A stretch of 64,000 nucleotides of DNA from Callaeas wilsoni (GCA_013398955.1 VWPU01011889.1:16888-80887), one strand, 5' to 3'; shown: positions 49,103-61,990, counted from the first letter of the stretch. The notes: generated from the sequence alone by a model not told the origin. Numbers and translations are program-made.

Positions 49103-51724
49103 GCCACGAATGCAAAGAGCAAAGCAACAATTCAGTGTTGTATGTCACAAAGGCTGGCATTTCACCAGGCAGACTGATTTGAGGGGAGGAAAGAATAGAG
49201 TCCAGCTGCCAGATGCAGCTCCAGAAGCCACATGGCATTAGGAAAAATATTGAAGCTTTTGGGCTCTTTTGGCAAAACATGAAATGTCATATGAACAAAC
49301 ACCTATTATCTGAACATCCTTGAGATGCTGATCTAGGTTTGAACAGAAGTATCAAAACAAAGCAATTCAACATTGATGAAGTGACTTCATGTCCCACAAA
49401 TTTCCCATTCCATCATTTTTTTTAGTCTGGACAACTGCTAGTATTGAAACATTTGAACTTTTTAGGAAATAGGTATTTCAAAAGTTATTCAAGTCTATAC
49501 CAGAGCTGAAAGGCTTTGCCTCTGCCAATATTTCTAACTGATTCCTGGGACAGTTATTGGGTATAAAAGGAGCTGCACTACCACCATAAAGAGCTGGCAT
49601 TGCTTTTTCCTTCCTGGGCTTTGCAACAGGACAAAATGGCCCATTTTCAGGAAAAGATTTTGGGTTCTTTGAGTTCTACCCTGTATTGGTGAAACAGCAA
49701 TATTATCTAAACAGACAATATCAAGTATGGAGCATTACAGTACATTCGCTTAAGCACCAGCAACATAAGATGCAGAAGAGCCTGAGATGTTGACTTGAGA
49801 TGTGCCAGGACAGGTGTGACTGCAAAGGTCAAAGGGAACATGACAAGTCAAATACAAGAAAAGCACCCACTGATACATGTGTTTATTGATTTAGGCCTCT
49901 CAATGGCAAATGCACACTTTTATGTTACTAATTAGTGGTGTGCCCTCATCAGGGTTTAGTGAGATGGACTTACTGATCTCTCTGAACAGTCCCAAATACA
50001 TCCACCACCCACAGAAACGGCCAACTAGTACCTGAGAGACCTCAAACATTAAAGCAGCACAACTCTCCTTCCCCTTCCCTCATGGAAAGGTGATTATAAA
50101 TAGCCCCCTGTTAGAAGTACACACATCCACATGCAGCTCTGGGTATTCACCTCTAGCAAAGAGCCATAAGAAAAAGAGAGGAAACAATTACCCAAAGAAT
50201 AATGTTCTTTCACATCATTTCTCTATGTTGCCTTTTCTATTACTGCAAATATTTGTCTTTGAAGATCTTTTTCTGCATGAAAAATTAGATTTACTGTGCA
50301 TAGAACCTTTACAGGTTATTAAGCCAAACCAACTACACTATTTTAAATTTAAAATACAGCCACTATAATAACTTTATAAAACGTGTAGATTTTAAAATTA
50401 AGATTGATTATACACACAATTCATAACATTTTCGTAGCTCTGTAAGAGTTCTCTGATTAAACATTTTATGTAAGAGAACTTTCTCTTATCCTGAAGGAAT
50501 TCAGTCCCACCAGGAAGGGCCTATCAACCCGCTCTTTTTAGTAAGAAAAATATCAGCAATGTCTTTTACACAGAAGTCTAGTGTACCCTGCAAAATGGTG
50601 CAAACAAATGAACAAGTCCTTCAGTGCTGGTTAATGGAAACATTACACGTGCAGGACAAAACGTGAAGAGGGCAGTGAGGCACGGGGCCGTTTGATCACA
50701 CGCACTCCTAACTTCATTTACCATTCAAGGGAATTTTCATCCACCGGGCTCACAGCAAACCAACTATAAAGCAATTATGGGATTGCAATCTTCTGCCATC
50801 CCAATGACTGCAAGATTGTACAGAAGGAATTGGAGCTGACAGCACAGGAAGAGAAAAAGATGTTATGAAATGCCAGGTGATTAGCAATTGTAAGAGAAAT
50901 GGGACAATTACATAGACTGCTACTTCTGTCCCTTCACCTGTGTTTCTGTAAGGGTGTCCTTCTGAGAGAGCACAGATCAGCCTAGAGAACACAGCAAACT
51001 TATGGGAACACTTCTCAGACCCCACGTTTCCCCAGTGCCTCTGCATCACCAAGTTTAGCAGGGACAAGATTAGGGCTGAGGCACAGCAGGGACATTACCA
51101 CCCCTATGAGACCCACATCAGGTGACTGCCTAAACATACAGGCCTGACCACAGCTAAGAAAAAACCCCATAGTATACAAGATGTTACAATAGTGATCACC
51201 TGGAGGGAAAAAAAAACAGAACAGAGGTTTCCTTGTGTCCTTGTCTACCTTGCCAAACAGGTCAGATTTGATCCTTTTACAATCTTCAACCACCATTTAG
51301 GCTGCTGCAGCACCAATGCAATGTCTCCAGGCCCAACACTATGACCTTACCCACAGTTACTAAACACTGCTGCTGTTTGTTGCTGAAGTGGTGAAAAGCT
51401 ATTAGAATTCATCATCCAAAATAAAACAAGTAAACTTCAACTTTGCTAGTCATGATGGCAGCTGGCATGGGATGCATCTCCAGTTTAAATTCATCTGAGA
51501 TGTTTCAGAGAAGTTGTGAGCTATGAACTTCAGAAAAAGGTGCAGCGGGAAGCTAACATCACCCCACTAGGCTGGGGGTGAACGTGTGCTTCAGTAGTAT
51601 AATGGCTCAAAACCTTTTGGATTAGCAGGAGAAAACAAAACATCAGTGCCTTGGTTTCAGGGCTGCATTACCCACAATCTTCATTCCACTGAGCAGCACA
51701 GAAGATTTAAAAGCAATTTCAACA
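49103..51724. other. Unique sequence, nothing recognised
   Basis: There is no gene or transposon signature. A TATAAAAG octamer at 49,562-49,569 resembles a TATA box but is isolated. Confidence 0.4.
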
Positions 51725-51800
51725 CTTGAAAACATAGAGGTAGGATTTAACCCAGGAGTCCTGCTGCTCTGTACTGTCCTCTTCCTTATCAGCAACAAGC
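51725..51800 (-). repeat. MIR SINE relic, antisense
   Basis: The plus strand shows GAGGTAGGATTTAACCCAGG, then AGTCCTGCTGCTCTGTACTG. This resembles the reverse complement of the tRNA-related 5' half of MIR (gagctgggattcgaacccaggagtcctgactcccagtcc). The match is short but distinctive. Confidence 0.45.
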
Positions 51801-53421
51801 TGATTTTTCCAAAGCTCCCTGAGCTTTGGCCAACAACACAACATCAACAGCTGGATCCAACCACACCCAAATTGCAAACGCTACCCAGGCAAGGTCTCAG
51901 AACAGCAGGGTAAGGTGCTAAAGCCACACTGGGTTCCTAATACTACTCCTACACAAGGTAATGAGGACATCAACTCCAGAGCACACATCAACACATACTG
52001 TCCAGACAGCCTCCCACTTAAACCCAGAGCCAAAATCAGAGTACCCATGCACAGTAACTCCACTAACCAGAGGGTTCTGTAGCCATTCTTTCTTCATAGA
52101 GTACAGACATATGGGCCTGAACCCAGTGATTTACAAGCTGGTGTACTGAACTTGGCACAGCTGTGTGAAACTCTGGCTCTCCATCCCCACACTTTTTTTG
52201 CCAGCATGGGTTGATCTGAGAGCCAAGGGGTTTCTTTTCCAGAGGAGCAGGAGCTGATTTATAGCCTCATGTAGCTGTAATTAGCCCCTCCAGGAACAGA
52301 ACTGACAGTCCAATATATCTTTCAGCAAAAAAGAAGGCTCCAATATCAGACCCGTCCAGGTTTGTCTTATATCAAGGAAGTTCACCTCCCATGCTGTGAT
52401 ATTTCTGGATTGCTCCGTCATTATCTGGGGTCATAATTAGAGACAAGCTGATTGTATTTTCCCCTCAAGGAGGTACATGAGCTTTTCAATTTGTTACACT
52501 CAGGGCATTCAGCAGTCACTGGCTGATAGCCACCTTGGTCACTATTTCTGGGATCGAGCAGCACCACTATAAATATATGGAGCTCATAGCCATCAGTGCC
52601 AGCTGGGGCTCTTTGGGGACATGGGGTGAAAGTCACGTAGTTCATAAACCAAGACAGCACAGTGTGGTTTGAATGGTGCTTTTTTGGTAAAGCTACAAGA
52701 TTATCTATCCAGATGAGGTCACATCTTCATGGAACTAAACAGTTTCCCATGGCCTTGCATGACATTTGAGCCAATAGCCACTGGCAAAGAATGGGCAGAA
52801 CATTTGCAGCTAGTATCTTCTGCACAGAAATACATTATATAGTCAATTATAGCATTTGCAATTTAGTGATCAGTTTTGTTGAACTGTCCTGGGAAATCCT
52901 AGGGAAAAAGTAAGTTTTAAAGTTTTCAATAACTCATTACTGTTTGTTAATAGTATTAATAACAATAACATACCAGTAATTAATAATATTTTCCCCCAAA
53001 GGAAATAATTTCAAAACAACTTCAAACGAACATGTTATTTAGAACTGAAATTCAATATTTTTGAAGAGGACACACAGGCTTTTCTGACAATGTGTCTCTG
53101 CTTTCTGGCAAACAGCACTGTGTCTCTTTTACAAAGGAAGTTGAAATGGAAACCTGGAAACAACCATTTTCCCAACAACTTAAGCTCTATACTTCAACAG
53201 ATAGAAGGTTGATTAGGGAAATAGAACAAGAGCTAAAAACAGTGATAAAGCTTTATGGTCCATATGTACCTCCACCTGGAAAGGCCTTAAAAGCATCCCA
53301 TGAAACCCCAATCCCACAGAAATCTGTAAGAGTTGGCTATTGCGATACCTCCTTCCAAAAACAGCACACAGTAAAATTGTTTAGCTTACAAACATGAGTT
53401 TTCACTCTCAGTTGTGCTGTT
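51801..53421. other. Unique sequence, nothing certain
   Basis: There are no recognised repeats. A 101-codon plus-strand frame opening with GTG at 53,092-53,397 is Lys/Glu-rich and reads smoothly, but it has no known homologue that I can name. Confidence 0.35.
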
Positions 53422-53491
53422 TATACCACCACAGGTGGTATAGTGTATATATAGAGGTTATATAGGTGGTATAGTGTATATATATATATAT
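53422..53491. repeat. AT-rich inverted and tandem repeat
   Basis: TATACCACC (53,422-53,430) and GGTGGTATA (53,434-53,442) form a perfect 9-bp inverted repeat with a 3-base loop. The block GGTGGTATAGTGTATATAT at 53,434 is repeated exactly at 53,465, giving a 31-base period. The tract ends in a (TA)n run. Such sequence can extrude cruciforms and is prone to length change. Confidence 0.85.
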
Positions 53492-56400
53492 AGTTGACAT
53501 TTTCTTGTGAATCCAAGGCAAGATCCATCGGAAAGAGCAAAGCAGAGGAAGCCCTTGACTGGCAAGGAAAATACTGGGTCCAATCCAGTCTACACAAATT
53601 TCAGAGAATTGGATTTTCTGCAAACAGATCTGATTTTTAGGCAGCTTCATTGCAAACAGAAGGGAGAAGAGGTAGATGCTTACTTCAGTGCTCCTGACAG
53701 ACAGACAGCAGCCCAAAGTGCCCTACCTTGAGCTCTGCTAGAACACTGACTCCCCCTGAGGCTGACGTCCCAGACACTAAGGAGAGGGACTGTCCATAGG
53801 CAGGGAAATCTCCGAAGATAAAGTCCTCACACATGTGAGGAGGCAGGATGCAGAGCCAAGCACCAAGCACACCTGCTGGGTGCCACAGGCAGGCTCCAAG
53901 CCAAAGCCCGACTTACAGGACTGGTGTTAAGGTACTGGAGAGGGACTGAAGTGGGAGATATCCACCTGCGTGGTCCCAATTTTCTCCAAGCCAACTGCCC
54001 ACCACAGCTATTTTCAAGATCAGCTGGAGCTGCAGTCAGGATATGCTCTGTTTGGTTTGGATAACCAAATCACCATGCAGGGTAATAAAGCTGACTTCAG
54101 GAACACAAGAGCAGCAAGGCAGCTGTGCGCCAGCCTTACCTTTGAGATTACTCAGTATAAACTCATGCTTCACACGAGCATAAATGCATTTCAGTGGTGG
54201 TGATACCAGGTTTAACAGTGCTGAGATTCAGAGAGACTCCTCTAGATTCACTGTTCCTGAAAACCTCTAAATAAGAAAGGAGCTGCCTATGTTTTCATAT
54301 ATCCAGCAGTATGTCCACAATGGGCCATCCATCCAAAAATTCCCACTGTTTGGCTGACTTGCACAGCACAGAGCACTGCTTGCACTAGAAGATCCCCTTT
54401 GCATGCAAAGCTCAGCATCAGCCTCAATGCCCTGTTCTCAGTTTCACAGACAGCAGAACATGAGGCTAAATTCTGCACTCAGCTCTGCTGTCATCAACCT
54501 TAGGGTGGTGCCACAGAAGGGACAATTTAACCAAAACCAGTATTTTCTTATTATAAAGAATTAAGATTTTAAACACACTCTGTTGTTTGTCTCTGTGTAC
54601 TGCCCACGGCTGTATGCTTTAGTATGTCAGGCTTGTCCTCACTATTTCTGGGAACTTTCTAATCAAAGAGGTGGGAAATTCATCCCTAGTGCCTTTATTT
54701 TCCCTTTTTTAAAGAAACAAACAAAAAATCTCCACAAAGTCTTGCTGTTCCTGCATGTTGGTATTTTTTGAGACAGGAATGCACTAAAAGCACCATTTAG
54801 GTCTGAGAGCTTGGAATGCCTGTTACTGAGAGATGAATCATGCAAATAAAACTGACAGGTAAATCTAGATATGTGGCACTATGTTTAGCAGCAATGGCAG
54901 AGACATGTCTCAGCACAGAGCCCCTTGTTGCAAGTGTAAATCATAGTCATTTCTAAGATGGGGTGGATATTCTGACTTTTGAAGATACAAAATAGCAATT
55001 TTAATAGCAGCTGCTAACACAAATTCCTCAAGGCTATATAATTTGTACCAATAAAGTAAATTGACTTCAAAGTGGCAGAAAAAGTAACAGGTATATAAGC
55101 CACAAAAGTTTGTTATTTTAGCATCACCTTGAACCAATACAAAATAACTTCTTTAAACCTTTACTACTTCTTGAATAGTTAGTAATTGAGGTCTAAAGGC
55201 ATTTAATATAGGTCTTACACCATATAATCAGTATTATTTCCTTTGTTTTCAGATCAGTAAGGCATTAGAGACCTGGCCTTTGCCTACTGACCAAACGAGG
55301 CGTTTACCTACACCAGTTCAAATCCAGAACAGCTCCATGTACTTCATTTAAAATCTTGACTGGAAGAGGAGACTCAAGATAGTAACTTTTAAACTTCTCT
55401 GCTGATTCCCCCAGCACTTCTCATATTGCAACAAAATGGTTATAATTTGCAGTATGATATTTCTCCACTGGGGCACACTGATAGGAATAAAAAGTTTAAA
55501 AATTAACAGATGACTTTGTCAATGCAATTACTTGATAATGTATGGCACTGGTTAATGGGCAGTCTCTGAATACCAGGAGCATTGGTCAATAGTAAAACAG
55601 AATATGAATTCAAGGCCAGAAAATATCTCAAAAGCTCAGATTCAGCCTTCAAAGAGATCAGATAAGCCGGAAATATTATAAAAAGCAGGTCTTGCTGAGG
55701 AAGCTTATTCTACTGTCAACCCAGTTATGCTGCAATGGCTTGTTAGTATCAAATTAGGAAATCCAAGTCTCCCTTCATGTATAATTAACTTTTTTTCCCC
55801 TCCATTTACTAGAAGGTGCTGGATTCTACATTTTTGCTCATTTTGTTGGCATTACTGCTCTTCCCCTGTCACTTACAGTATGGTAGAGCCACTAGCATGT
55901 ATAAGACTGAATGCAGGGCTATTCTAAAGGGGCAGAGAAATGGACATTCCTGTATCATGGCAAGTACAGTGTGTGCAAAGATTCTCAAGCAGAGAATTAA
56001 TTCATACTGTTTTTCCCTTGAAAAAATTCAGAAAACTAAACTTAATCTCAGAATAATAGCTATGATGAAACAATAATTCTGGATACATGGGATATTTTGG
56101 TGTTTGTTTCTTATCTTTCTAAAGCCACTGCTGCAAAGTATTCTTAAAAAGTTTTATATTCACTGAAGCGCTCCCCCAAAATACATATTCAGGACTACAC
56201 ATCAATAAAGGATGAAGCTCTGAGGGCTGTCCTTCAAAGCAGAACTTTATTCCACTCTGCTCAGTTTCATACAGGTTTGATCTTTCAAACTGCACAGACA
56301 CCTGTACTTTCACTCCACCCCAAAAAAATCACAGCCAAACAACTAATACAACATCTGGATCCTGCTCTTGAATGCCCCAAGTAACGATAAACACTCGGAA

Positions 56401-57107
56401 ATGAGAAGTAGAGACCAGTGTGCCAATGAGAGGAGGAAGAGGTGAGGTCCAGAATCTGGAACCAGAGAGTTCAAGCTCCTCAGCAGGGTCACGTCAGAGA
56501 CCAACACCAACTGGAAGATCCCTCAGGGTCTCTAGTTCCGCACTTGCTTGCATAGCAACTATCACAACACTTAGGCACGCCCATCCTACCAATAACCTTC
56601 TCTGCCTGGACTTGGAGAGAAAAATAAACAATGACAGCACTTTATATGGGAGTAAGCATCACACAACTCTCAGCGACCAGATGGGCCTCAGTCTTCCTGA
56701 AGGGGCCTTCCTGCTTGTCAGCCTCTTTTGGAAATAGCATTAAATGCCAGGAAAGTGGTTTTGCATTAATAATACATTCTCAGTGACTGAGAAGGAAGGC
56801 AACTTTCCCTCATTATACCAATAAGACATTCAGCACTTCTGGAGGATTTATGAAGAAAATCCAAGTAGGTACATTCAGCAAATTAACCTTACCTATTGAA
56901 GGCTGATGGCAGATAAAGCCAGCCTTAAGCCAGCCTCCAGTGGGGGGATGAAACACAGGAGGAAGAAGCACAGCTCAAGAAAAAACAGTTTTCCAAATTA
57001 GAAATGCTGTTCCATGCTTCCCTGATTTCTTGCTTTGCACATGCTATTAAAAATAGCAAGCAGAAACGCCTTACTTCTCCAAGTGCACATCCTGATGCAC
57101 ACACAGC
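53492..57107. other. Unique non-coding sequence, no gene recognised
   Basis: No recognised gene or transposon. A tidy pyrimidine tract with TTTTCAG near 55,252 looks like a splice acceptor, but I cannot define an exon after it. Confidence 0.4.
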
Positions 57108-57160
57108 CTCCCTCGGCCGCGCGGCACGCCGCAGGATTGCTCCGGCGCTCTACGGAGCAG
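57108..57160. other. Tiny CpG cluster
   Basis: About nine CpGs lie within some 50 bases (CTCGGCCGCGCGGCACGCCG, then CTCCGGCGCTCTACGG), including the 10-bp palindrome GCCGCGCGGC. The surroundings are A+T-rich and CpG-poor. Its function is unknown. Confidence 0.45.
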
Positions 57161-57334
57161 CCATCATCTCCAGCCACAAGATCTCTACTGAAACATGACG
57201 ACACCATAAATGGTTTAATTCAATCTGAAGAAAAAGGCCGTAGCTTTCAATGTGCATCCCGCATAAGTACCAAATCATAAGGTTCATCCAAACCTGAGAC
57301 CTGGGAGAAGAAACTCAATGAATTAGCCTGATGA

Positions 57335-57357
57335 TTTGTAGTCTTATTGACTACAAA
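57335..57357. repeat. Perfect 9-bp hairpin with 5-base loop
   Basis: TTTGTAGTC (57,335-57,343), loop TTATT, then GACTACAAA (57,349-57,357). It is compact and exact. No U-run or RNA family context is seen. Confidence 0.75.
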
Positions 57358-57787
57358 GAACACTTTGAAAAAATCGGGGATATGGGAGTTATATTAAAAG
57401 GAAACATCCTTGTATCACTGACAGGAAAACATTAAACTTTTTCTTCAATCATTTTAAGCATAACAGCATTATTAAAGTCTTTATACTTTGAGTGAAAGCA
57501 TTAATTACTATACCCATCAGGAATATTTTTCATTGTCAAATTAGCCTTTTACCACGCTAATAAACACCATGATTTGCACGTAAAAATTAATAACATTACC
57601 TCATTTATAGGTCAAAACACACCGACTAAAATAGTTTCTGCAATTCTCCCTAAATAACTAGCTCTTGCATATCAAGTTTTATGGCACATTCAAAATGAGT
57701 GCAATTCAGGCAAGATTTGAATAGCTGAGTAGATAGAGAGGGGAAGATAAGAGCAGATAAGAAAAATCTTGTGGTAAGCTAAGCCTT

Positions 57788-57827
57788 AAAAAAAAAAGCT
57801 CAAAAAAATTTTTTTTTTTTTTTTAAA
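57788..57827. repeat. Adjacent A and T homopolymer runs
   Basis: An A10 run, a short GCTC interruption, an A7 run and a T16 run are fused into one A/T tract. Its length is likely to be polymorphic and prone to sequencing error. Confidence 0.8.
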
Positions 57828-60800
57828 TTTCTGGACCCTAAGTGACCTAGGGATGAAACAGCTGTATGCAGGTCATTACTCAGAGTATCCACAGATTATG
57901 CCTCCAGCCACTCTATGTATAAATGGTATGTCAGAACAACTGAAAGCATTTAAAAAAAAAAAAAAACACTTTCAATTACTCTCGCATTTCATTCAGTCTA
58001 AATGCAATATCCACAGCTCCCATGTAACTTGTGCAAATGGGTTGAAGGATTGGGGTATTTTCATAAGAGCCAGATGACCAAGTCCTGCACCAATTTTTAT
58101 AAGATTTAAGATTATTATTAGGGTCCTATTCCCCCTTTGTTTAGTAACATGGCTCCAACTCTGAGCATGGCCACTTACTTTTCCCCTTCATTACCTGCTT
58201 GAGCACATTAGAGGCCTGTGAGAGCACAGATACTTCCTGGGGTACCATATCTACTTCCCTCAACATCAGACAGGCTTGGATCACCCTTCTCATTCAGAAG
58301 TTGCAGGTGCCCACGCACAGTATTTCAGCAGCTACCAAACGATGGTTAATAAAGGGATTGGACTGCTACCTGCTCTCCTGGGTGGCAGCAAATAGCCAAG
58401 GTTGGCTCATTTTGCAAGAACCACACAGCAACCCAAGCTCTTATCTTTGAGCCCTCCCAGGACAGTGATATTTGTGTTGAGTTTAATGTGATTTCTAAAG
58501 CAATGGGAACAGATGTTTCTCTCCCATTCTGAAGTGCACTAAAGAAAAGCAAGACTGCAGTGCTAACTTAGTGCCTGACATTCCCCTCCTCTTTCAGTGG
58601 AGACTGAGTCTGAAGCACAGCTCCAAAGTAATCTTTCACAGCACCCCACTCCAGCCTCAGGGATAAGGTGTTAAGGTCAGGCAATCAAAGTGTTCCCCTG
58701 CTATACAGAAAGCTGGTACCTACACTGAAATGCACAGCCTGGGGCACGGGGGAGATAGCAAAAAAAGATCAGGCCATTTACTTACCTCCCCAAACATGCT
58801 TCCCTGTGTCAAACTTCAAGCAGCCAGTTTGAGAACTGCTGGCCTTAGTAACATAGCCTGGATCTCACACAGCACATCACTGTGAAAGGCTGAGAACAAG
58901 GAGCTGGCTCCTCTGTGGAAAATGCACTGCTCAAAGCAGCCTCTGACCATCTTGACAGAGATGCAAGTATTCCCCAAAAAAGAAAACGGTTTTGTAACAA
59001 AAGTAACCTTGTCACTATTTTTTCCCAAAGCAACCTGCACAGCTCCAACACACATGTATGACAGTACGTGCTGCAGACTCACCTTTAACAAACACAGAAC
59101 ACGTCAGGAAGATGTATTATGGGGTACAGCATCTCAGACAGCTTCAGGACATGAACTATGTCTTGGATCATTAAGAGCTTTCCTTTGATTGCTGAAGAAA
59201 GCCACAAAGGTGGGAACAGTGCACAGTAACCTCTAGAACTGCATGTTCTCACTTGCCACCCTCTCTCACCTTGTCCACAAAGTCTGTCTTCAATCCCAAC
59301 ATTCACCAGCTCTTGTTGGGTTTTGATCACAAGTTCTTCAAGGTGAAGATGCTGTCCTTTACAGGCATAGCATGCAGGCAGCTGCACAGAGGAAGCTGGC
59401 CCACAGTGCTGGGGCTGGCCAAGGAGGTTTCAGAGCCCCTCTGGTAGGATGAGATGGATCAAACCACTCTACTCATTCTCATATCCACAAGACAGCACAA
59501 TGCAAGGAGCTCAGACCTGTTTGCCAGTCCCAGGAAGGGGAACTCTGTGCCCTGAGTAAGTGGGATCTTTCTGCTGAAGGCCTCCCACTTAAAGGCCTGA
59601 ACATCCCATGTCTATGAACAGCAGCACTGTGGCTTTTCGACAAAGCAAAAATCCTGCTCCCAGCTTTGTGACTGGGAAGAGAACATGACTCAGGTAGCAC
59701 TACTGTGGCAGCATCTGCCTAGGACAGTCACACTGCAGAGGTGTCCTCTGCAGACATCTCCTCAAAGCCCTACTGCTTTGGGACCCTGAGCAGAGGAGAG
59801 CTGTAAGGCCAGGTTCCCTGGCTGCTCCCACACAGTCTTCTGAGCACGAGGATGAAGGTCCTGGGCAAGACCTGCTGCATCGAGAATGTTTCCCCAACAG
59901 AGCAGGACCATGGCTCAGGGGACTGACAAGAGCATCTCCACATCTCAGCTAACATGCTTTAGGCTTTGCCATTCTCCATAGACCAGCTGACAAGAACAAG
60001 TCCTGCTGTATTTCCTAGCTAACAGCTTGCATCCTATGCTGAAAGCAGCCTCCCCTGCCTCCCAGGCAGTGAAACCGCCCCAGAGCCACCAGCTATCTCC
60101 AGGGACAGCAGAGAGCACCAAAAACTGCCTGGGCCCCTGAAGAAGGTTCAGGCAGGCAGCCTGCCCGTGCCCCTCCTACAACATTGACACATCAAGACCC
60201 CAATCGCCACCTCAGGCAAGATAAAAGTAGTAAAATCTGTGTTTTCTAGCAGTGAGGGAGAAAGTGATTTCTATGTTTTCTGGAGTACACAAAAGGATAT
60301 AGCACCTGCAGAGGAAGGGAGTTCTCCCTGCAGCAAGGCTAGCCTGCAGTCCCTCTCTACTCCATCCAGAAACCCAGGGATCCATTCCACGCTGTGCAGC
60401 TTGACTCTTGTTCGGCTGATTTCTTTTCCAGCCCCTTAGTCTGAACATCACTGCATGATGTTCCTTCCTCTGCTAAGCATCTTTCTAACTGTGACTGAAG
60501 AATCTGGCAAATGACCAAGTATTCTTTAACCTCCACATTAACTATTGTTAGCTTTGGCAAAGCCAAGCTCCCGGGATGCCTGGCATGGCATCGCTTACTG
60601 CTGCAGCCTACAGGAACTGCTGTAGTGGCGAGATTCAGAGAACAGGGATCAGGTAGCAGATGCAAAACAGAGCTCTCACCCACAGTGCCCTCCGTCCCCC
60701 CGTTGCCCAATGAGCTTTAGGAACAGCTACAACTTTTAGGCTCTGTACTTCTGCAAAAATCTTGGAGACAGTGAATGTGCAGAACAGAGTAAGAAAGAGA

Positions 60801-61924
60801 AGCTGTAAGCTAGATGAGGCCAAATGCTACTTTTAGATCACCAAGATGTGTTGGTTACATTGCAGCTCCATAGAGTGTTCCTTATCTTTTAGGCATCGTG
60901 AGGACATAGAGATGTTTGGCTCCAGCCAGCTTTGTCTGCTGGAAGATGGCACAGGCTGCACCACCTCCTCAACCCTCACCAGAACCCTCTCGGCTTGTAC
61001 TCTTTCTGCTACAGTCCTAACAGTAAAGTCCTTAGTCCCACATCCCACTGCACAAAAACTGAGATACGTCCTTCTCCCTCTATTCTCATGAATAAGTCCA
61101 ACCAGTGAAATCAGTTATGGCTGCTCAGAACATGCCAGAGATGGCTCTTTAGCCCAATTTTTACAGCAGACTGCAGGCTTTGCTAAGCATCAGCTCCAGC
61201 CATATTGAGACAACCAAGTTCTACTGATGGCAAATGCTATGCAGAAATGTCCACAGCAGTCATCAGGGATAGCTGAATTCAGGGACCAGACGGCAGGTTT
61301 TCTTAAACAGACTTTATGTTGCTTAATATAGCACACACTCTTCCCCAGTATCTGCACAACACTGAGTTGGAGATGTTCTGAGATTTGCACTGAGGAAGAC
61401 TGGAGGGGTGGGAGAAAGGCTGCAGGAAGAAGCATTTAAAAAGCAAGAGATGACTTTGGAGAAACATCATCTGCAAGCAACAATCTCCTAACAGAGGACT
61501 CGCAATGCAGAGGCCTGGTTAGCAAGGAAAACAAAATGTAAACCAGTGCCTAGTAAGGCAATGCAGTTACAAATCCAGCTAGGATTAGCCTCAACAGCAG
61601 CAGATGTGAAGAGTTTCGTCTGGCTCATACCTTCCCTCTGAGGAGATGTCCTGCTTTGTGCCTCACTGTGCACCTACACAAAACTGCTCCGTGAGACCTG
61701 TGCACCAAAGGCCTTCTCATGCCACTCCAACACTATCCAAGTTACAAAAATTACCTCAGTGCCAACACAACTGGATCCCTGCCGTGCGAATACTTCCTCT
61801 GCCTTCTCATTTCTTCATTGAGATGCCAAAGTTCCTTGTGTATTTCCTTTAAGGTCATCCCTGCGTTGGACCTGTCCCATTTTGGTGCCTTGATTTCTGC
61901 TGGGTTTGCTCTTGACAGCCCTTC
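57828..61924. other. Unique sequence, no certain gene
   Basis: No transposon is recognised. Several minus-strand frames (59,085-59,387; 60,357-60,710; 60,833-61,048) read smoothly, but only one shows plausible splice sites on both sides (59,270-59,381). None matches a protein I know. Confidence 0.35.
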
Positions 61925-61990
61925 TTTTTACATAGGTAGAGGATTTTTACATAGGTAGAGGAAACTCAATATTTGTTACCTACCTCTACC
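61925..61990. repeat. 19-bp tandem duplication with an inverted partner
   Basis: TTTTTACATAGGTAGAGGA occurs twice in perfect tandem (61,925-61,943 and 61,944-61,962). Downstream, CCTCTACC (61,983-61,990) is the reverse complement of GGTAGAGG in each copy, so either copy can pair with it. Confidence 0.8.

Noticed and set aside
49562..49569. TATAAAAG, a canonical TATA-box sequence
   Set aside because: It is isolated in A+T-rich DNA without CpG enrichment, an initiator or a downstream exon; expected by chance in 64 kb.
60635..60823. Minus-strand frame opening with a hydrophobic, signal-peptide-like stretch
   Set aside because: The first codon is TTG, not ATG, and hydrophobic runs are common in pyrimidine-rich frames.
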